Positions 7,647 through 14,944 of a stretch of 48,938 nucleotides of DNA are shown here, piece by piece; position 1 is the first letter of the stretch; each line of letters starts with the position of its first letter. The DNA is taken from IMG/VR virus record IMGVR_UViG_3300041583_000259, positions 1 to 48,938 of that record, one strand, 5' to 3'. The DNA comes from a virus. A model generated the notes under the pieces. That model saw only the letters and a program-made list of their open reading frames with translations, had not been told where the DNA came from and ran no database searches. Made by a program: the position numbers and the translations under genes.

Positions 7647-8642
7647 CTATTTCTTTGCGATGCGTGACACAATTGCGTCAAATTCATCGGCCGGGTTCGA
7701 GGCGGTTGCCTCTTGAATAACGCCAGTTGTTTCAGCTGCAACGCTTGCAACCTCGGTAACGGCGATGGACTCGCGGATTGATGCAGCGTAAGCTTTCTCT
7801 TCCTCGATCAAGTCGTCAATAGACTTGCTGTTAGTTTCGGACCTTAAAACCTCTGCCACGCGCTTTAACGCGAGCTTTGGTAGTCCTGATTCGTTGAACT
7901 TCTCAGCTATATCCAATGGGTCTAGGGCTGGAGTTGCATCAGATTCCTCATCCACAACTTCAGCTTCTGTCTCCAAAGTAGGAGTAGCTGCCTCTACCAA
8001 GACCTGAACGGTCTCACGTAGCGGGGCGATAGCCTCAACGAAGGTAGCCTTAAGGTCAGCAATTGCTTCCTCAAATTCTTCCTTTGTAATCATGCTTTCG
8101 TTTCCTTCCGTAATGGATTCTGCCAAGTTAATGGCCTCTTCCTTTGCTTTGTAACTCTCAAGAAGGCTAATAAACCTGCCCCCTGCTCCAGCTACCGTGA
8201 CGACATCAACACTAGTCAAAGGGTCTTCAACTAGAGATTCGATAATCGGTCCTTCTCGCCCATCGGCCTCACCTAAAGTGGCGTTGCCAAGTGCGTGTAT
8301 TGATAGTCCCACATCCTCATACATCTCTGCGATGATTGGTGCATAGTGGGAATAAAATTGAATGTCGGCGTACAATGCGCCCTCTTTGTAGATCGCATCA
8401 CTGACTAGCTTGCCAGCAAGCTGGTGAATGTCGCGCTCAGGCCTGTCTTGTACCTCAGATGAGGATGGGTGATTGGCAAAGACTTTGGTGCCCTTCTTAA
8501 ATACAGAAGGTCCATAAGTCTGCAAAAGGCTTTCGCTGTAGAACCCAGAAGAACCCCAGCCAGACTGAATCACCTTGACGTGCCACTTGTTCTTAGTTTG
8601 TGTAGCTTCAAAGCCTAAAGACTCGTTGAGCGAGGTAGCCAT
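7647..8642 (-). CDS. Prohead protease fused to scaffolding domain
   Basis: A 331-residue protein. Residues about 17-160 resemble phage capsid maturation serine proteases: VFANHPS carries a candidate catalytic His, and GLSIHALG a candidate catalytic Ser. Residues about 165-331 are acidic, Glu/Ala-rich and predicted helical, as in a scaffolding domain removed on maturation. It lies between portal and decoration genes, the canonical position. The start has GGAG 5 nt upstream, and a TATTAT box lies further up. Protease assignment is moderate; scaffold character is clear from composition. Confidence 0.8.
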   Translation of the reverse strand: MATSLNESLGFEATQTKNKWHVKVIQSGWGSSGFYSESLLQTYGPSVFKKGTKVFANHPSSSEVQDRPERDIHQLAGKLVSDAIYKEGALYADIQFYSHYAPIIAEMYEDVGLSIHALGNATLGEADGREGPIIESLVEDPLTSVDVVTVAGAGGRFISLLESYKAKEEAINLAESITEGNESMITKEEFEEAIADLKATFVEAIAPLRETVQVLVEAATPTLETEAEVVDEESDATPALDPLDIAEKFNESGLPKLALKRVAEVLRSETNSKSIDDLIEEEKAYAASIRESIAVTEVASVAAETTGVIQEATASNPADEFDAIVSRIAKK

Positions 8643-8698
8643 AAATCTCCAATAGAAATGTTTTCTAATAGAAATAATACCACATAGGCAAATTAGAC

Positions 8699-10195
8699 CT
8701 AAGCGATTGGTGCGTTGTCAGCAGCTCTTTGATCGTTAGCATTTGTCTGCATAGACCCTACAGCCCCACTGTTGCCCTGGCTTGGCACAGAACTAGCATC
8801 GTTCTGGGACTGGTCAAAAACAGGTGGGTTACCAGGATGCATTTTTGGAACATCAAGAAGTTCTATAACAGCTTCGCGATATTCATCATCCCAAATTGCA
8901 TTAGTCTCTTTTGCAAGTGCATATGCCTGCATCATTCGCTGAGTTGCCTCAACCTCAATCTTTGGCCAGTTGACGTTTACGTCCGGGGCACCAAGGAAAA
9001 CCAAAACTCTTTTGTAAAACTGAGACCACACAGCTTGACGAGATTCCATGGCCTTCATGGTTGGAATGTCTAGTGTCTGTGCGGTAGCAGAGGAACCAGA
9101 GGTTCCAGGGTCGCTAAGAAGAGCTACTATCGATACCTCTAACGCGGAAGCTACCATCGATGCTAGTGGCCTCCCAGTGCCCAAGTCTACGGTGTTTGAT
9201 CGCGGCATCGAGTTCATCTCCATGCCGTCGCCCATCACTGCTGTCGAGCCTGCTGTCGAGCCTGTCGCAATTGCAGCTGCAGCCGCAGTTCCGCCCGCTC
9301 TAGTCTTGCTTCGAAGTTGCCACGCGAACATCGCTAGGGACTTCAAGACCCTTGTGCCATCCTTCAGATACTCGTTGTACGCATGTGCCCACGGAAGTGC
9401 AGGTAGTGCATCTGGAACACCCCATACTCGACCAGCCCTTCTGTTGACTCGAGATACAAACATTCTTTTACTGGTGTCGACTGGCTGCTTCTGGATACTT
9501 GTTGCGTATCTAACGCCAACCGGGTTGTAGCTGTCAGTTGGATACCAGACGTTCATCTGCTTAGAAACTGATGTTCCGTCAGAAAGGTTCTGGTCAGTTC
9601 TAGTCCAGGTTCTTCTAACATAGCGAATCTTTTCCGAATCATCTGGGTCGGTAACAACTGCAGTGATTTGGCTAAACGGAATTCTGGAAAACTCTTTTGT
9701 CCTAATGTCGCCAGTCACAAAAAACTGACCATCAGTAAAGTGACTACGCTCGTTGATCGATTGTGCCTCGGGGGAGAACAAGACATCCTGATTTACAGGG
9801 TTGTCAATTACCTTTTTAAATCTAGGCTGCAAGTCTCCAAATGAAACACCGCGCCCAAAGATATAACTGGTTCGCATTGCAGACCCACGCTTTAAAAGCG
9901 GGTTGGCCTCGGTCATCTCGCGGATGCGCTCTGAGGCACCCTGGATCTCTGCAAGTGTAAAGCCATTGCTTGGATCGACACCGTTAGGTACATCCCATCC
10001 AACATCATCAAAGGCCATGATGGCTCTTGCTACGGAAGAGTAAGACTCTTTAAGTATTTCATTCTCGCCAGAAACTTCGCTCAATCTAGAAAGAACCTTA
10101 GCCACATCCTCAGATGCGGAGGCTTGAGACTCTTTAAGTAGTTTGTTTTCAGCAGACATTGCTTGCAGCTTGCCTGATCCTTTATTGAGTTCCAT
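8699..10195 (-). CDS. Portal protein
   Basis: A 498-residue protein between large terminase and protease, the standard place and size for a portal. An N-terminal coiled stretch (about 1-55) contains a twice-repeated ENxxLKES motif. The core has FSRIPFSQI, RTWTRTDQNL and WYPTDSYNP strands, then WGVPDALPALPWAHAYNEYLKDG, a helix-rich stem (ALAMFAWQLRSKT) and a low-complexity Ala/Gly/Asn-rich C-terminus. The portal forms the dodecameric DNA gate at one capsid vertex. A promoter with a hairpin over its -35 lies just upstream. Confidence 0.85.
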   Translation of the reverse strand: MELNKGSGKLQAMSAENKLLKESQASASEDVAKVLSRLSEVSGENEILKESYSSVARAIMAFDDVGWDVPNGVDPSNGFTLAEIQGASERIREMTEANPLLKRGSAMRTSYIFGRGVSFGDLQPRFKKVIDNPVNQDVLFSPEAQSINERSHFTDGQFFVTGDIRTKEFSRIPFSQITAVVTDPDDSEKIRYVRRTWTRTDQNLSDGTSVSKQMNVWYPTDSYNPVGVRYATSIQKQPVDTSKRMFVSRVNRRAGRVWGVPDALPALPWAHAYNEYLKDGTRVLKSLAMFAWQLRSKTRAGGTAAAAAIATGSTAGSTAVMGDGMEMNSMPRSNTVDLGTGRPLASMVASALEVSIVALLSDPGTSGSSATAQTLDIPTMKAMESRQAVWSQFYKRVLVFLGAPDVNVNWPKIEVEATQRMMQAYALAKETNAIWDDEYREAVIELLDVPKMHPGNPPVFDQSQNDASSVPSQGNSGAVGSMQTNANDQRAADNAPIA

Positions 10196-10214
10196 AAACC
10201 AATCCTAGTAATTT

Positions 10215-10253
10215 ACTCTATAATACCACGAAATTCTGGGTCAAAACCAGAAT
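10215..10253 (-). promoter_or_regulatory. Minus-strand promoter with hairpin overlapping the -35, upstream of portal
   Basis: On the minus strand, TTGACC (10244-10239) is separated by 18 nt from TAGAGT (10220-10215). The inverted repeat ATTCTGG/CCAGAAT (10233-10239 and 10247-10253) embraces the -35. It could be an operator, or a weak hairpin ending the terminase message. An alternative -10 is TATTAT three bases up. Confidence 0.5.
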
Positions 10254-10284
10254 ATTCTTACCATAAAATACCCAAATAGGCTAT

Positions 10285-11784
10285 TTACCAGACCCATTCG
10301 GTATAAAACGCACTATCGCCTGCAGTTTGTGAGGCATCCATTCGCATAACGTCCCCGGGCTTACGGCCTCTGTGAGGCGAGTTGAGTAGCTGTGTAAGGT
10401 CTACACAGGCGTAAACAGCAGAGTCTAAATTGTCAGGGGACTTAATCCCGCGGCTACGCATGTCATCTTTAGATTCAATCTGAATAGAACCAGTAGTGTG
10501 GAACTTATAACGCAGCATCATCATTTCATCAAAGAGTGCCTTGTCATCTGGATCAACATCTAGCTTGCCTGTCACCATCTGCTCGCGTAGCGAGTCAAAA
10601 TTAAATGCCCTGGCATTGAACCATCTAGTCCTGTCCGGAGACGCAGCAGAACCCATCATAGATATAACAGTGTATCTGCCATCAGCAATCACAACCAATT
10701 GGTCCACAACCGGGCCACCAAGACCTGCAGCATCCACTCGAACCTCTGTGGCTCCAGTTTCCATGGCTGCTTGGTGCACACGGTTTGCAGACTCAATAGC
10801 AGTTGCCTTTGACCAAGACTTGTAGTGCCTAAGCCTTCCGCCTCTATTTATATAGATAACGCTATCGTCATCACCAAAGCGAGCAAGGTCAACACCAAGC
10901 ACCGCAGTCTCTTGAGCATCGTCCTCTATCTGTACATCGTGTGCCTTGTCCAAGGCAGTTTGGCTAAAGAAAGTAGTATCGTCTTCTTCGGGAAACTCTC
11001 CAAGCACCTTTGAGCGGTATCTTGCTGAATCAACGCCCCATGCCTTAGCTTGCCGCTCTACCCAGCTCTTCTGAATCAAAAGGGGGCTTACATCTTCTGG
11101 CACCCATTCCCCAGTAAAGTTTGGGGAGTCCATTGCCGAAATCTTAATCTTATTCCAGGTTTCGTCCTCGCGGAAGATTCTATGAAACTCGGTACCCCTT
11201 CGGTCGGGGTTACCAATAGCAAGCACTCTAGAGTCTGCCGAGGTAGTAACTGCTTCTGCTGCAGTATATAGGTCAGTTGGGATTCCACCAGCCTCATCCA
11301 GGATCACAAACACAAACCTGCGGTGAATACCCTGGAACGCCGAGACAATGTCTGTGTCAGAGGGCCTTCTACCAAAACCAATCAAGGTTCCGTACTCATC
11401 GTCGAGCTTCCACTCTTCGGACTGGTTAATGTGTCCTGGCAAAGCAAATCCGTTTACCGCAGCAAGTTTGTGGTTATCCTTTAGCTCGCGAAACAAAACG
11501 CGGGCAATCTGCGGATAAGTAGGTGCAGAACAAATCATTGCCACTTCATACGGGTCGTGAACCGCAATCCACCAGCTTCCCATAATTCCAGCAGTCGCAG
11601 ACTTGCCAGCACCGTTACATGACACCACAGCGGTGTGAGTGTGCTCTACAACACTGTTTGCAATGTCAGCCTGCTTAGACCACATGTGCTTACCCAAAAC
11701 ATCACTGGCCCATGCGACTGGGTCGGTCAGGTAGATAGAGTTCTTTGACCTCTTGCGTAAATCGGCAATTACGCCGTCAATCAC
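10285..11784 (-). CDS. terL: Terminase large subunit
   Basis: A 499-residue packaging motor. The ATPase domain has Walker A SCNGAGKS (about 55-62), a following SAPTYPQ segment, and Walker B FVILDEAGG (about 159-167, DE at 163-164), with the coupling segment AIGNPDRRGTEFH. The C-terminal RNase H-like nuclease starts at GVDLARFGDDDSV (first catalytic Asp) and continues with VRVDAAGLGGPVVDQL. It pairs with the small subunit to cut and pump DNA into the prohead. The start is GTG, 5 nt after the DUF3310 stop, so coupling is likely. Confidence 0.95.
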   Translation of the reverse strand: MIDGVIADLRKRSKNSIYLTDPVAWASDVLGKHMWSKQADIANSVVEHTHTAVVSCNGAGKSATAGIMGSWWIAVHDPYEVAMICSAPTYPQIARVLFRELKDNHKLAAVNGFALPGHINQSEEWKLDDEYGTLIGFGRRPSDTDIVSAFQGIHRRFVFVILDEAGGIPTDLYTAAEAVTTSADSRVLAIGNPDRRGTEFHRIFREDETWNKIKISAMDSPNFTGEWVPEDVSPLLIQKSWVERQAKAWGVDSARYRSKVLGEFPEEDDTTFFSQTALDKAHDVQIEDDAQETAVLGVDLARFGDDDSVIYINRGGRLRHYKSWSKATAIESANRVHQAAMETGATEVRVDAAGLGGPVVDQLVVIADGRYTVISMMGSAASPDRTRWFNARAFNFDSLREQMVTGKLDVDPDDKALFDEMMMLRYKFHTTGSIQIESKDDMRSRGIKSPDNLDSAVYACVDLTQLLNSPHRGRKPGDVMRMDASQTAGDSAFYTEWVW

Positions 11785-11789
11785 CGACT

Positions 11790-11996
11790 CTATAATGATT
11801 TACGCCTAACTATCTCGTCCCTCAAATAAAACTCTGCTTTTTGCAAATCTTCAATCGAATTATTTTTTAGGTCTGCTCTCCAGACGTATTTCATTACATT
11901 ACCTAAATTAAACCCCATGTGCCTAGTAATGTCAATCGCCTCTACGCCGCTCGGGTGACTCGTGTAGTGTGTTGGGTGATTTACTTGGTCGCTCAC
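11790..11996 (-). CDS. DUF3310 small protein
   Basis: A 68-residue protein with the complete DUF3310 signature: VNHPTHYTSHPSGVEAIDI, then GFNLGNVMKYVWRA and LQKAEFYL. The family is frequent in phages and often annotated as nucleotide-kinase-like, but its biochemical role is unproven. Here it sits between the small and large terminase genes, overlapping the former by 4 nt, which is unusual because DUF3310 is normally in replication regions. Confidence 0.85.
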   Translation of the reverse strand: MSDQVNHPTHYTSHPSGVEAIDITRHMGFNLGNVMKYVWRADLKNNSIEDLQKAEFYLRDEIVRRKSL

Positions 11997-12496
11997 TTAT
12001 TTTCCTTGTCCAGTTCGTACTTAGCCAGCACAAGGCCATTAGAGACCATGTGGTCTAACTCTTCTCTGCCGACCATCGGATACTTTTCTGCAAGTTCCTT
12101 CTTGGCAAAATTAAGTGCGGCATCCATTGCTCGCATCAAAACCCGCTGTTGGTATTCATTTAGCTTGAGCAAGTCCACATCTAGCTTGGATCGCTCTGTG
12201 TCTAGCCGCTTGCCAATTTCCTGCAATACCTTTAGCAACAGCTTGGCAGAGTCTTGGTCTTTGTATTCCACAGCGTTCTGGGACAAGGACTCCTTTAACT
12301 CCTGCAGCTCTGTAAGAAGTAACTGCCTGCGCTCAATCTCTGTCCAAATGTCACGCCGACCCAAAAGGTTCTTGACGTGCATGACTGCCTGAGCTGCTGG
12401 AATACCTGTAAGCTCCTGCATTTCTTCGCCGGACTTGCCAGCTGCAGCAGCTTTGATTAGGGTTTCGTCTAAGAGGGAGACTTCATTTGATGACAT
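11993..12496 (-). CDS. Probable terminase small subunit
   Basis: A 167-residue, highly helical and charged protein. Residues about 8-48 look like a helix-turn-helix (LIKAAAAGKSGEEMQELTGIPAAQAVMHV), followed by a long coiled-coil (about 55-125) and a C-terminal helix. This layout, DNA-binding N-domain plus oligomerisation coil, together with its place upstream of the large terminase, supports the small-subunit call. It begins 6 nt after a TATAAT box with no ribosome site, so its mRNA is likely leaderless. Confidence 0.65.
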   Translation of the reverse strand: MSSNEVSLLDETLIKAAAAGKSGEEMQELTGIPAAQAVMHVKNLLGRRDIWTEIERRQLLLTELQELKESLSQNAVEYKDQDSAKLLLKVLQEIGKRLDTERSKLDVDLLKLNEYQQRVLMRAMDAALNFAKKELAEKYPMVGREELDHMVSNGLVLAKYELDKENK

Positions 12497-12693
12497 AAGT
12501 CAATTATAGTCTGTTGGGTTACCTCTATGTCGTCTAGCCGCTTCATCATCACACGGTAGAGGATGTCGATCATCTCTTGTACCTGAGGTAACTCTTCATC
12601 GAGTTCTGGCTCAGGGGGTGGATCTGTGAGTCCCCGAGAGGATGGCCCGAGATTTTTAAAATTAAGGTCGGAAAATTTTTCAGAACTGGTCAT
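12469..12693 (-). CDS. Hypothetical acidic protein upstream of terminase
   Basis: A 74-residue protein of unknown function. The first 40 residues are probably disordered, with a PPPEPELDEELP stretch, and the last 35 form a likely amphipathic helix (VQEMIDILYRVMMKRLDDIEV). Its start overlaps the upstream stop (TAAATG), and its end overlaps the terminase candidate by 28 nt, so it belongs to the packaging operon. Confidence 0.55.
   Translation of the reverse strand: MTSSEKFSDLNFKNLGPSSRGLTDPPPEPELDEELPQVQEMIDILYRVMMKRLDDIEVTQQTIIDLCHQMKSPS
12503..12508 (-). promoter_or_regulatory. -10 box (TATAAT) of a leaderless promoter
   Basis: A consensus TATAAT on the minus strand ends 6 nt before the ATG of the probable small terminase gene. 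No ribosome binding site lies between them. It sits inside the 3' end of the upstream 74-residue gene. Confidence 0.65.
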
Positions 12694-12915
12694 TTACAGG
12701 TTTCCCATCTCAATGGCATCTTTTAGGTTGCCTATTGCAATATCTAAGAGCTTCCAGACCTCCAGGTCGGCTTCGGCCTCAAAGTACACTGACTGGCCTG
12801 CCATGGTAATTTCGTAGACGCTGTCGTCATCTAGGTCAGGGGAGGCGTCAACAATGCTCAGCTGAAAGGTCAGGGTGTCCCTGCCCCATTCTGAAAAATG
12901 AAAATCTGCACTCAT
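12694..12915 (-). CDS. Hypothetical protein, first gene of the packaging operon
   Basis: A 73-residue acidic protein of unknown function. It has a beta-strand-rich pattern (DTLTFQLSIVDASPDLDDDSVYEITMAGQ is one continuous acidic stretch in part) followed by a C-terminal helix (LEVWKLLDIAIGNLKDAIEMG). The ATG lies 6 nt after a TAGTAT box with no ribosome site, so it probably starts a leaderless transcript running into the terminase genes. Confidence 0.6.
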   Translation of the reverse strand: MSADFHFSEWGRDTLTFQLSIVDASPDLDDDSVYEITMAGQSVYFEAEADLEVWKLLDIAIGNLKDAIEMGNL

Positions 12916-12921
12916 GGCTAA

Positions 12922-12927
12922 ATACTA
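12922..12927 (-). promoter_or_regulatory. -10 box (TAGTAT) of a leaderless promoter
   Basis: GATAGTAT on the minus strand ends 6 nt before the ATG of the 73-residue gene, repeating the arrangement found at six other late genes. No -35 consensus was recognised. Confidence 0.55.
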
Positions 12928-13026
12928 TCACCACTTCCTGGGAAACCTAAAAATATCGCCTACGGGTGTGGGATAGGCAGCCCCAAAAAAAATCCAAAAT
13001 AAAATGATTTCTTTCGGACATGACTA

Positions 13027-13053
13027 AAGGGGCACCCCGTAGGACACCCCTCA
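13027..13053 (-). terminator. Possible terminator or packaging-region hairpin
   Basis: On the minus strand GGGGTGTCC pairs with GGGTGCCCC (three G-U pairs) around a TACG loop, followed by a weak TTTA. It lies just after the amidoligase-like gene and upstream of the terminase operon. It may end the first transcript, or be part of a packaging site. The T-run is poor. Confidence 0.4.
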
Positions 13054-13071
13054 AGCCAATCTGAGACTAGT

Positions 13072-13953
13072 TTAGTGCTTGCCAACTCCTACCATACGCG
13101 CGAACTGCTCAAAGGTCTTACAGTTCAAAATCCAATAAGTAGAATTTTCGGTCAAGGCGTAAGCGATTACGGCCCGTGACACTGCACCACGAATTTTCAG
13201 CAATTCATAATCGAACGTGACACGCCAAAATCTGAACTCAACCGTACTTTTTCGGCCGTCCCAATCTTGGCCAATTTCAAACGGCCTGACATCGTTGTTG
13301 GCGCAATTCCAAATTGAGATAAAAGAATCACGCCTAAGCCGTGCAGTAGTGCCCTTATGGAACCACTCGGCAGTGGTGGCCCTACCGTCGATGTTGTAAT
13401 CATCTGCCCACTCGGTGAGCCACTCGGGAGCCAGCTGACGCATTTTGTCGCCTATTGCTACGGCGTTTCTAAGCTGAACCCTAGTTAGGTCTCTGGCCTC
13501 AACGTGAATGTGTCCACTCCACTTTTTACCGTAGGCCCGATACTCAGATTCTCGGTTTAGCATTGCTTCGCTTTGGCAAGTTTCTAAAAAGGCCTTAGCC
13601 TCTTCGGGGAAAGCAAACCGTGTCGGGGTCTCTAGGGCTATCTCATTAGGCGCTTCGCACTCTGAGCCCTGACAATGGTCGGGGTAATCATCCATCCCGC
13701 AATTGTCGCAATTGCAGTCATGTTCTGAGCACTCCGAGCAACCACACTCACAACCATCTTCATTTAGTGATTCAACCGACGCATCTGTTTTGAAATCAAA
13801 GGGCGCATAGCTGGCATAGTAGGCCGATTCCTTGGCCCTAGCGATAAGCGGGTGTTCGCACTCGAATCCCCAACGGCGCACTAGGGATTCATCTGGTTGA
13901 ATTTTGGCTAGGTAAATCACGGCTTCGTTTTTAGTTTGAAAATTGGTTGTCAT
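13072..13953 (-). CDS. Amidoligase-like protein with Cys-rich insert
   Basis: A 293-residue protein. The pieces GFECEHP (about 29-35), SGHIHVEARDL (about 146-156) and STVEFRFWRV (about 236-245) match the pattern of the COOH-NH2 ligases of the glutamine-synthetase-like amidoligase superfamily, where acidic and His residues bind metal and ATP. A segment at about 67-100 holds nine cysteines in 34 residues, probably a zinc-binding insert. Known superfamily members join amino groups to carboxylates in peptides or cell-wall precursors. It is the first minus-strand gene, facing a class II glutamine amidotransferase across the control region, a pairing seen elsewhere. The AGAGAAAAGAG ribosome site is clear. 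The family call is by motif only. Confidence 0.6.
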   Translation of the reverse strand: MTTNFQTKNEAVIYLAKIQPDESLVRRWGFECEHPLIARAKESAYYASYAPFDFKTDASVESLNEDGCECGCSECSEHDCNCDNCGMDDYPDHCQGSECEAPNEIALETPTRFAFPEEAKAFLETCQSEAMLNRESEYRAYGKKWSGHIHVEARDLTRVQLRNAVAIGDKMRQLAPEWLTEWADDYNIDGRATTAEWFHKGTTARLRRDSFISIWNCANNDVRPFEIGQDWDGRKSTVEFRFWRVTFDYELLKIRGAVSRAVIAYALTENSTYWILNCKTFEQFARMVGVGKH

Positions 13954-14115
13954 TTTAGTTTTCTCTTTTCTCTAAGTAGTTGGCTAAATAATGTTCGGAA
14001 TTAGGTTGTAACTATTTTCAATGAATAGATAAAGCGTTACTAGTGCCACTAGGGCAATTCGGCGAATTGTGAATTTGATTAGGTGCCTTTCAATAGTCGG
14101 TGTGTTCATGGCATA

Positions 14116-14145
14116 AATCTAGTGCCCGAATTAGGTAGGTGTCAA
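14116..14145 (-). promoter_or_regulatory. Minus-strand promoter for the amidoligase/late block
   Basis: On the minus strand, TTGACA (14145-14140) is followed after 18 nt by TAGATT (14121-14116). Spacing and the TANNNT form match the plus-strand promoters found nearby. The leader to the amidoligase-like gene would be about 155 nt. Confidence 0.55.
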
Positions 14146-14234
14146 ACATTATTTCGGCGTGTTGTTATTTGTTTTTTATTACTACCTATAGGGGCCGAAA
14201 TTTAGGGCCAAGTTCCGGTGCTCTCAGCGGATCT

Positions 14235-14266
14235 AATCTGAGAGATTCCTGTGAACTATCTGGCCG
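14235..14266 (+). repeat. 32-bp direct repeat, copy 1
   Basis: Begins AATCTGAGAGATTCCTGTGA and ends TATCTGGCCG. The second copy starts 45 bases later and differs at only a few positions. It is likely a protein-binding site pair in the control region. Confidence 0.75.
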
Positions 14267-14279
14267 AATTCTGATAGCG

Positions 14280-14311
14280 AATCTGAGCGGTTCCTGTGAG
14301 TTATCTGGCCG
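14280..14311 (+). repeat. 32-bp direct repeat, copy 2
   Basis: Begins AATCTGAGCGGTTCCTGTGA and ends TATCTGGCCG, matching copy 1 apart from a few substitutions. Confidence 0.75.
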
Positions 14312-14403
14312 TCACCTGAAAAAAGCCTGATTCTTATTCTTGCGCGTATAGGTGCGTGTGGGCGTACATGTGGGCGTTGTGTATGCGCGTAAGTTGCCCC
14401 CAC

Positions 14404-14420
14404 CAGCGCGAATTCCCAAA
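14404..14420 (+). repeat. Iteron-like 17-bp repeat, copy 1
   Basis: CAGCGCGAATTCCCAAA, first of three perfect copies at 39-40 bp spacing. The core includes the palindrome GAATTC. Confidence 0.8.
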
Positions 14421-14442
14421 TACTCCATAAGTGTTGCAGGCT

Positions 14443-14459
14443 CAGCGCGAATTCCCAAA
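14443..14459 (+). repeat. Iteron-like 17-bp repeat, copy 2
   Basis: Perfect second copy of CAGCGCGAATTCCCAAA, preceded by CT as in copy 3. Confidence 0.8.
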
Positions 14460-14482
14460 TGGGCGCGTGTGGGTGCCCTCCT

Positions 14483-14499
14483 CAGCGCGAATTCCCAAA
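14483..14499 (+). repeat. Iteron-like 17-bp repeat, copy 3
   Basis: Perfect third copy, followed within 10 bases by an ACATAGCG motif and about 100 bp upstream of the first plus-strand promoter. Confidence 0.8.
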
Positions 14500-14603
14500 C
14501 GTTATGACATAGCGATGTAGTCCTACCCCATCAAGGGATCGATTTTGGATCTAAGAATGCGTTTCGCATGCTGGCATCGAATCAACCACTTTTCACCAAT
14601 AAC

Positions 14604-14632
14604 TTGACAATCCAACATAGCGATGTTACGTT
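14604..14632 (+). promoter_or_regulatory. Plus-strand early promoter 1
   Basis: TTGACA (14604-14609), 17-nt spacer, TACGTT (14627-14632). An ACATAGCG motif lies in the spacer. The predicted leader carries a strong ribosome site for the first plus-strand gene. Confidence 0.7.
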
Positions 14633-14663
14633 CTACTTATCAACCTCAAAAGGAAGGTACAAA

Positions 14664-14867
14664 ATGATCACTTACTCCATCTACTGGCTACTCACTGACG
14701 GCACAAAGCTCTACCATGCCGACACTGTCACTGGAGCCCCTTGGTTGTTCTACTCTTACGATTCTATGTATGAGGTCGCACAACGGCTTCCAACGCCACA
14801 GGGAGGCGCTCAGCTAATGTTCCACATAGGTGAGCGTCCTACCTCGATTCCGTGGCCCACTATCTGA
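14664..14867 (+). CDS. Hypothetical protein, first early gene
   Basis: A 67-residue protein of unknown function, rich in Tyr and Trp (YSIYWLLTDG, then WLFYSYDSMYEVAQRL). I chose the ATG at 14664 because AAAGGAAGG lies 8 nt upstream; a longer reading from 14568 would overlap the promoter. Being first behind a strong promoter suggests an early host-takeover factor, but there is no domain evidence. Confidence 0.7.
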   Translation: MITYSIYWLLTDGTKLYHADTVTGAPWLFYSYDSMYEVAQRLPTPQGGAQLMFHIGERPTSIPWPTI

Positions 14868-14877
14868 CACTCATGAT

Positions 14878-14906
14878 TTGACATTCGCGACAATACGACA
14901 TAGACT
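14878..14906 (+). promoter_or_regulatory. Plus-strand promoter 2
   Basis: TTGACA (14878-14883), 17-nt spacer, TAGACT (14901-14906), 38 bp upstream of the amidotransferase start codon. Confidence 0.65.
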
Positions 14907-14944
14907 TATAACACTTACGAAAACAGAAAGAGAAGGTGATGCCC

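Larger units (their letters stand above)
13954..14663. other. Divergent control region between late and early blocks
   Basis: About 710 bp without a credible gene. It contains a minus-strand promoter, two 32-bp direct repeats, a G/T-rich stretch with repeated GTG-GCG words (about 14341-14395), three copies of a 17-bp repeat, two copies of an ACATAGCG motif, and a plus-strand promoter. The open frame at 14139-14330 has no ribosome site and crosses the repeats, so I do not call it. Confidence 0.8.

Noticed and set aside
9048-9530. Plus-strand gene antisense to the portal
   Set aside because: No ribosome site, it lies in the late minus-strand block, and the portal frame fully explains the coding signal.
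11919-12392. 157-residue plus-strand frame antisense to the terminase small-subunit candidate
   Set aside because: Ser-rich product typical of antisense frames, no promoter or ribosome site.
14139-14330. A 63-residue plus-strand gene in the control region
   Set aside because: No ribosome site, and it runs through the two 32-bp repeats, which explain its internally repeated protein sequence (SGSCELSGR-like).
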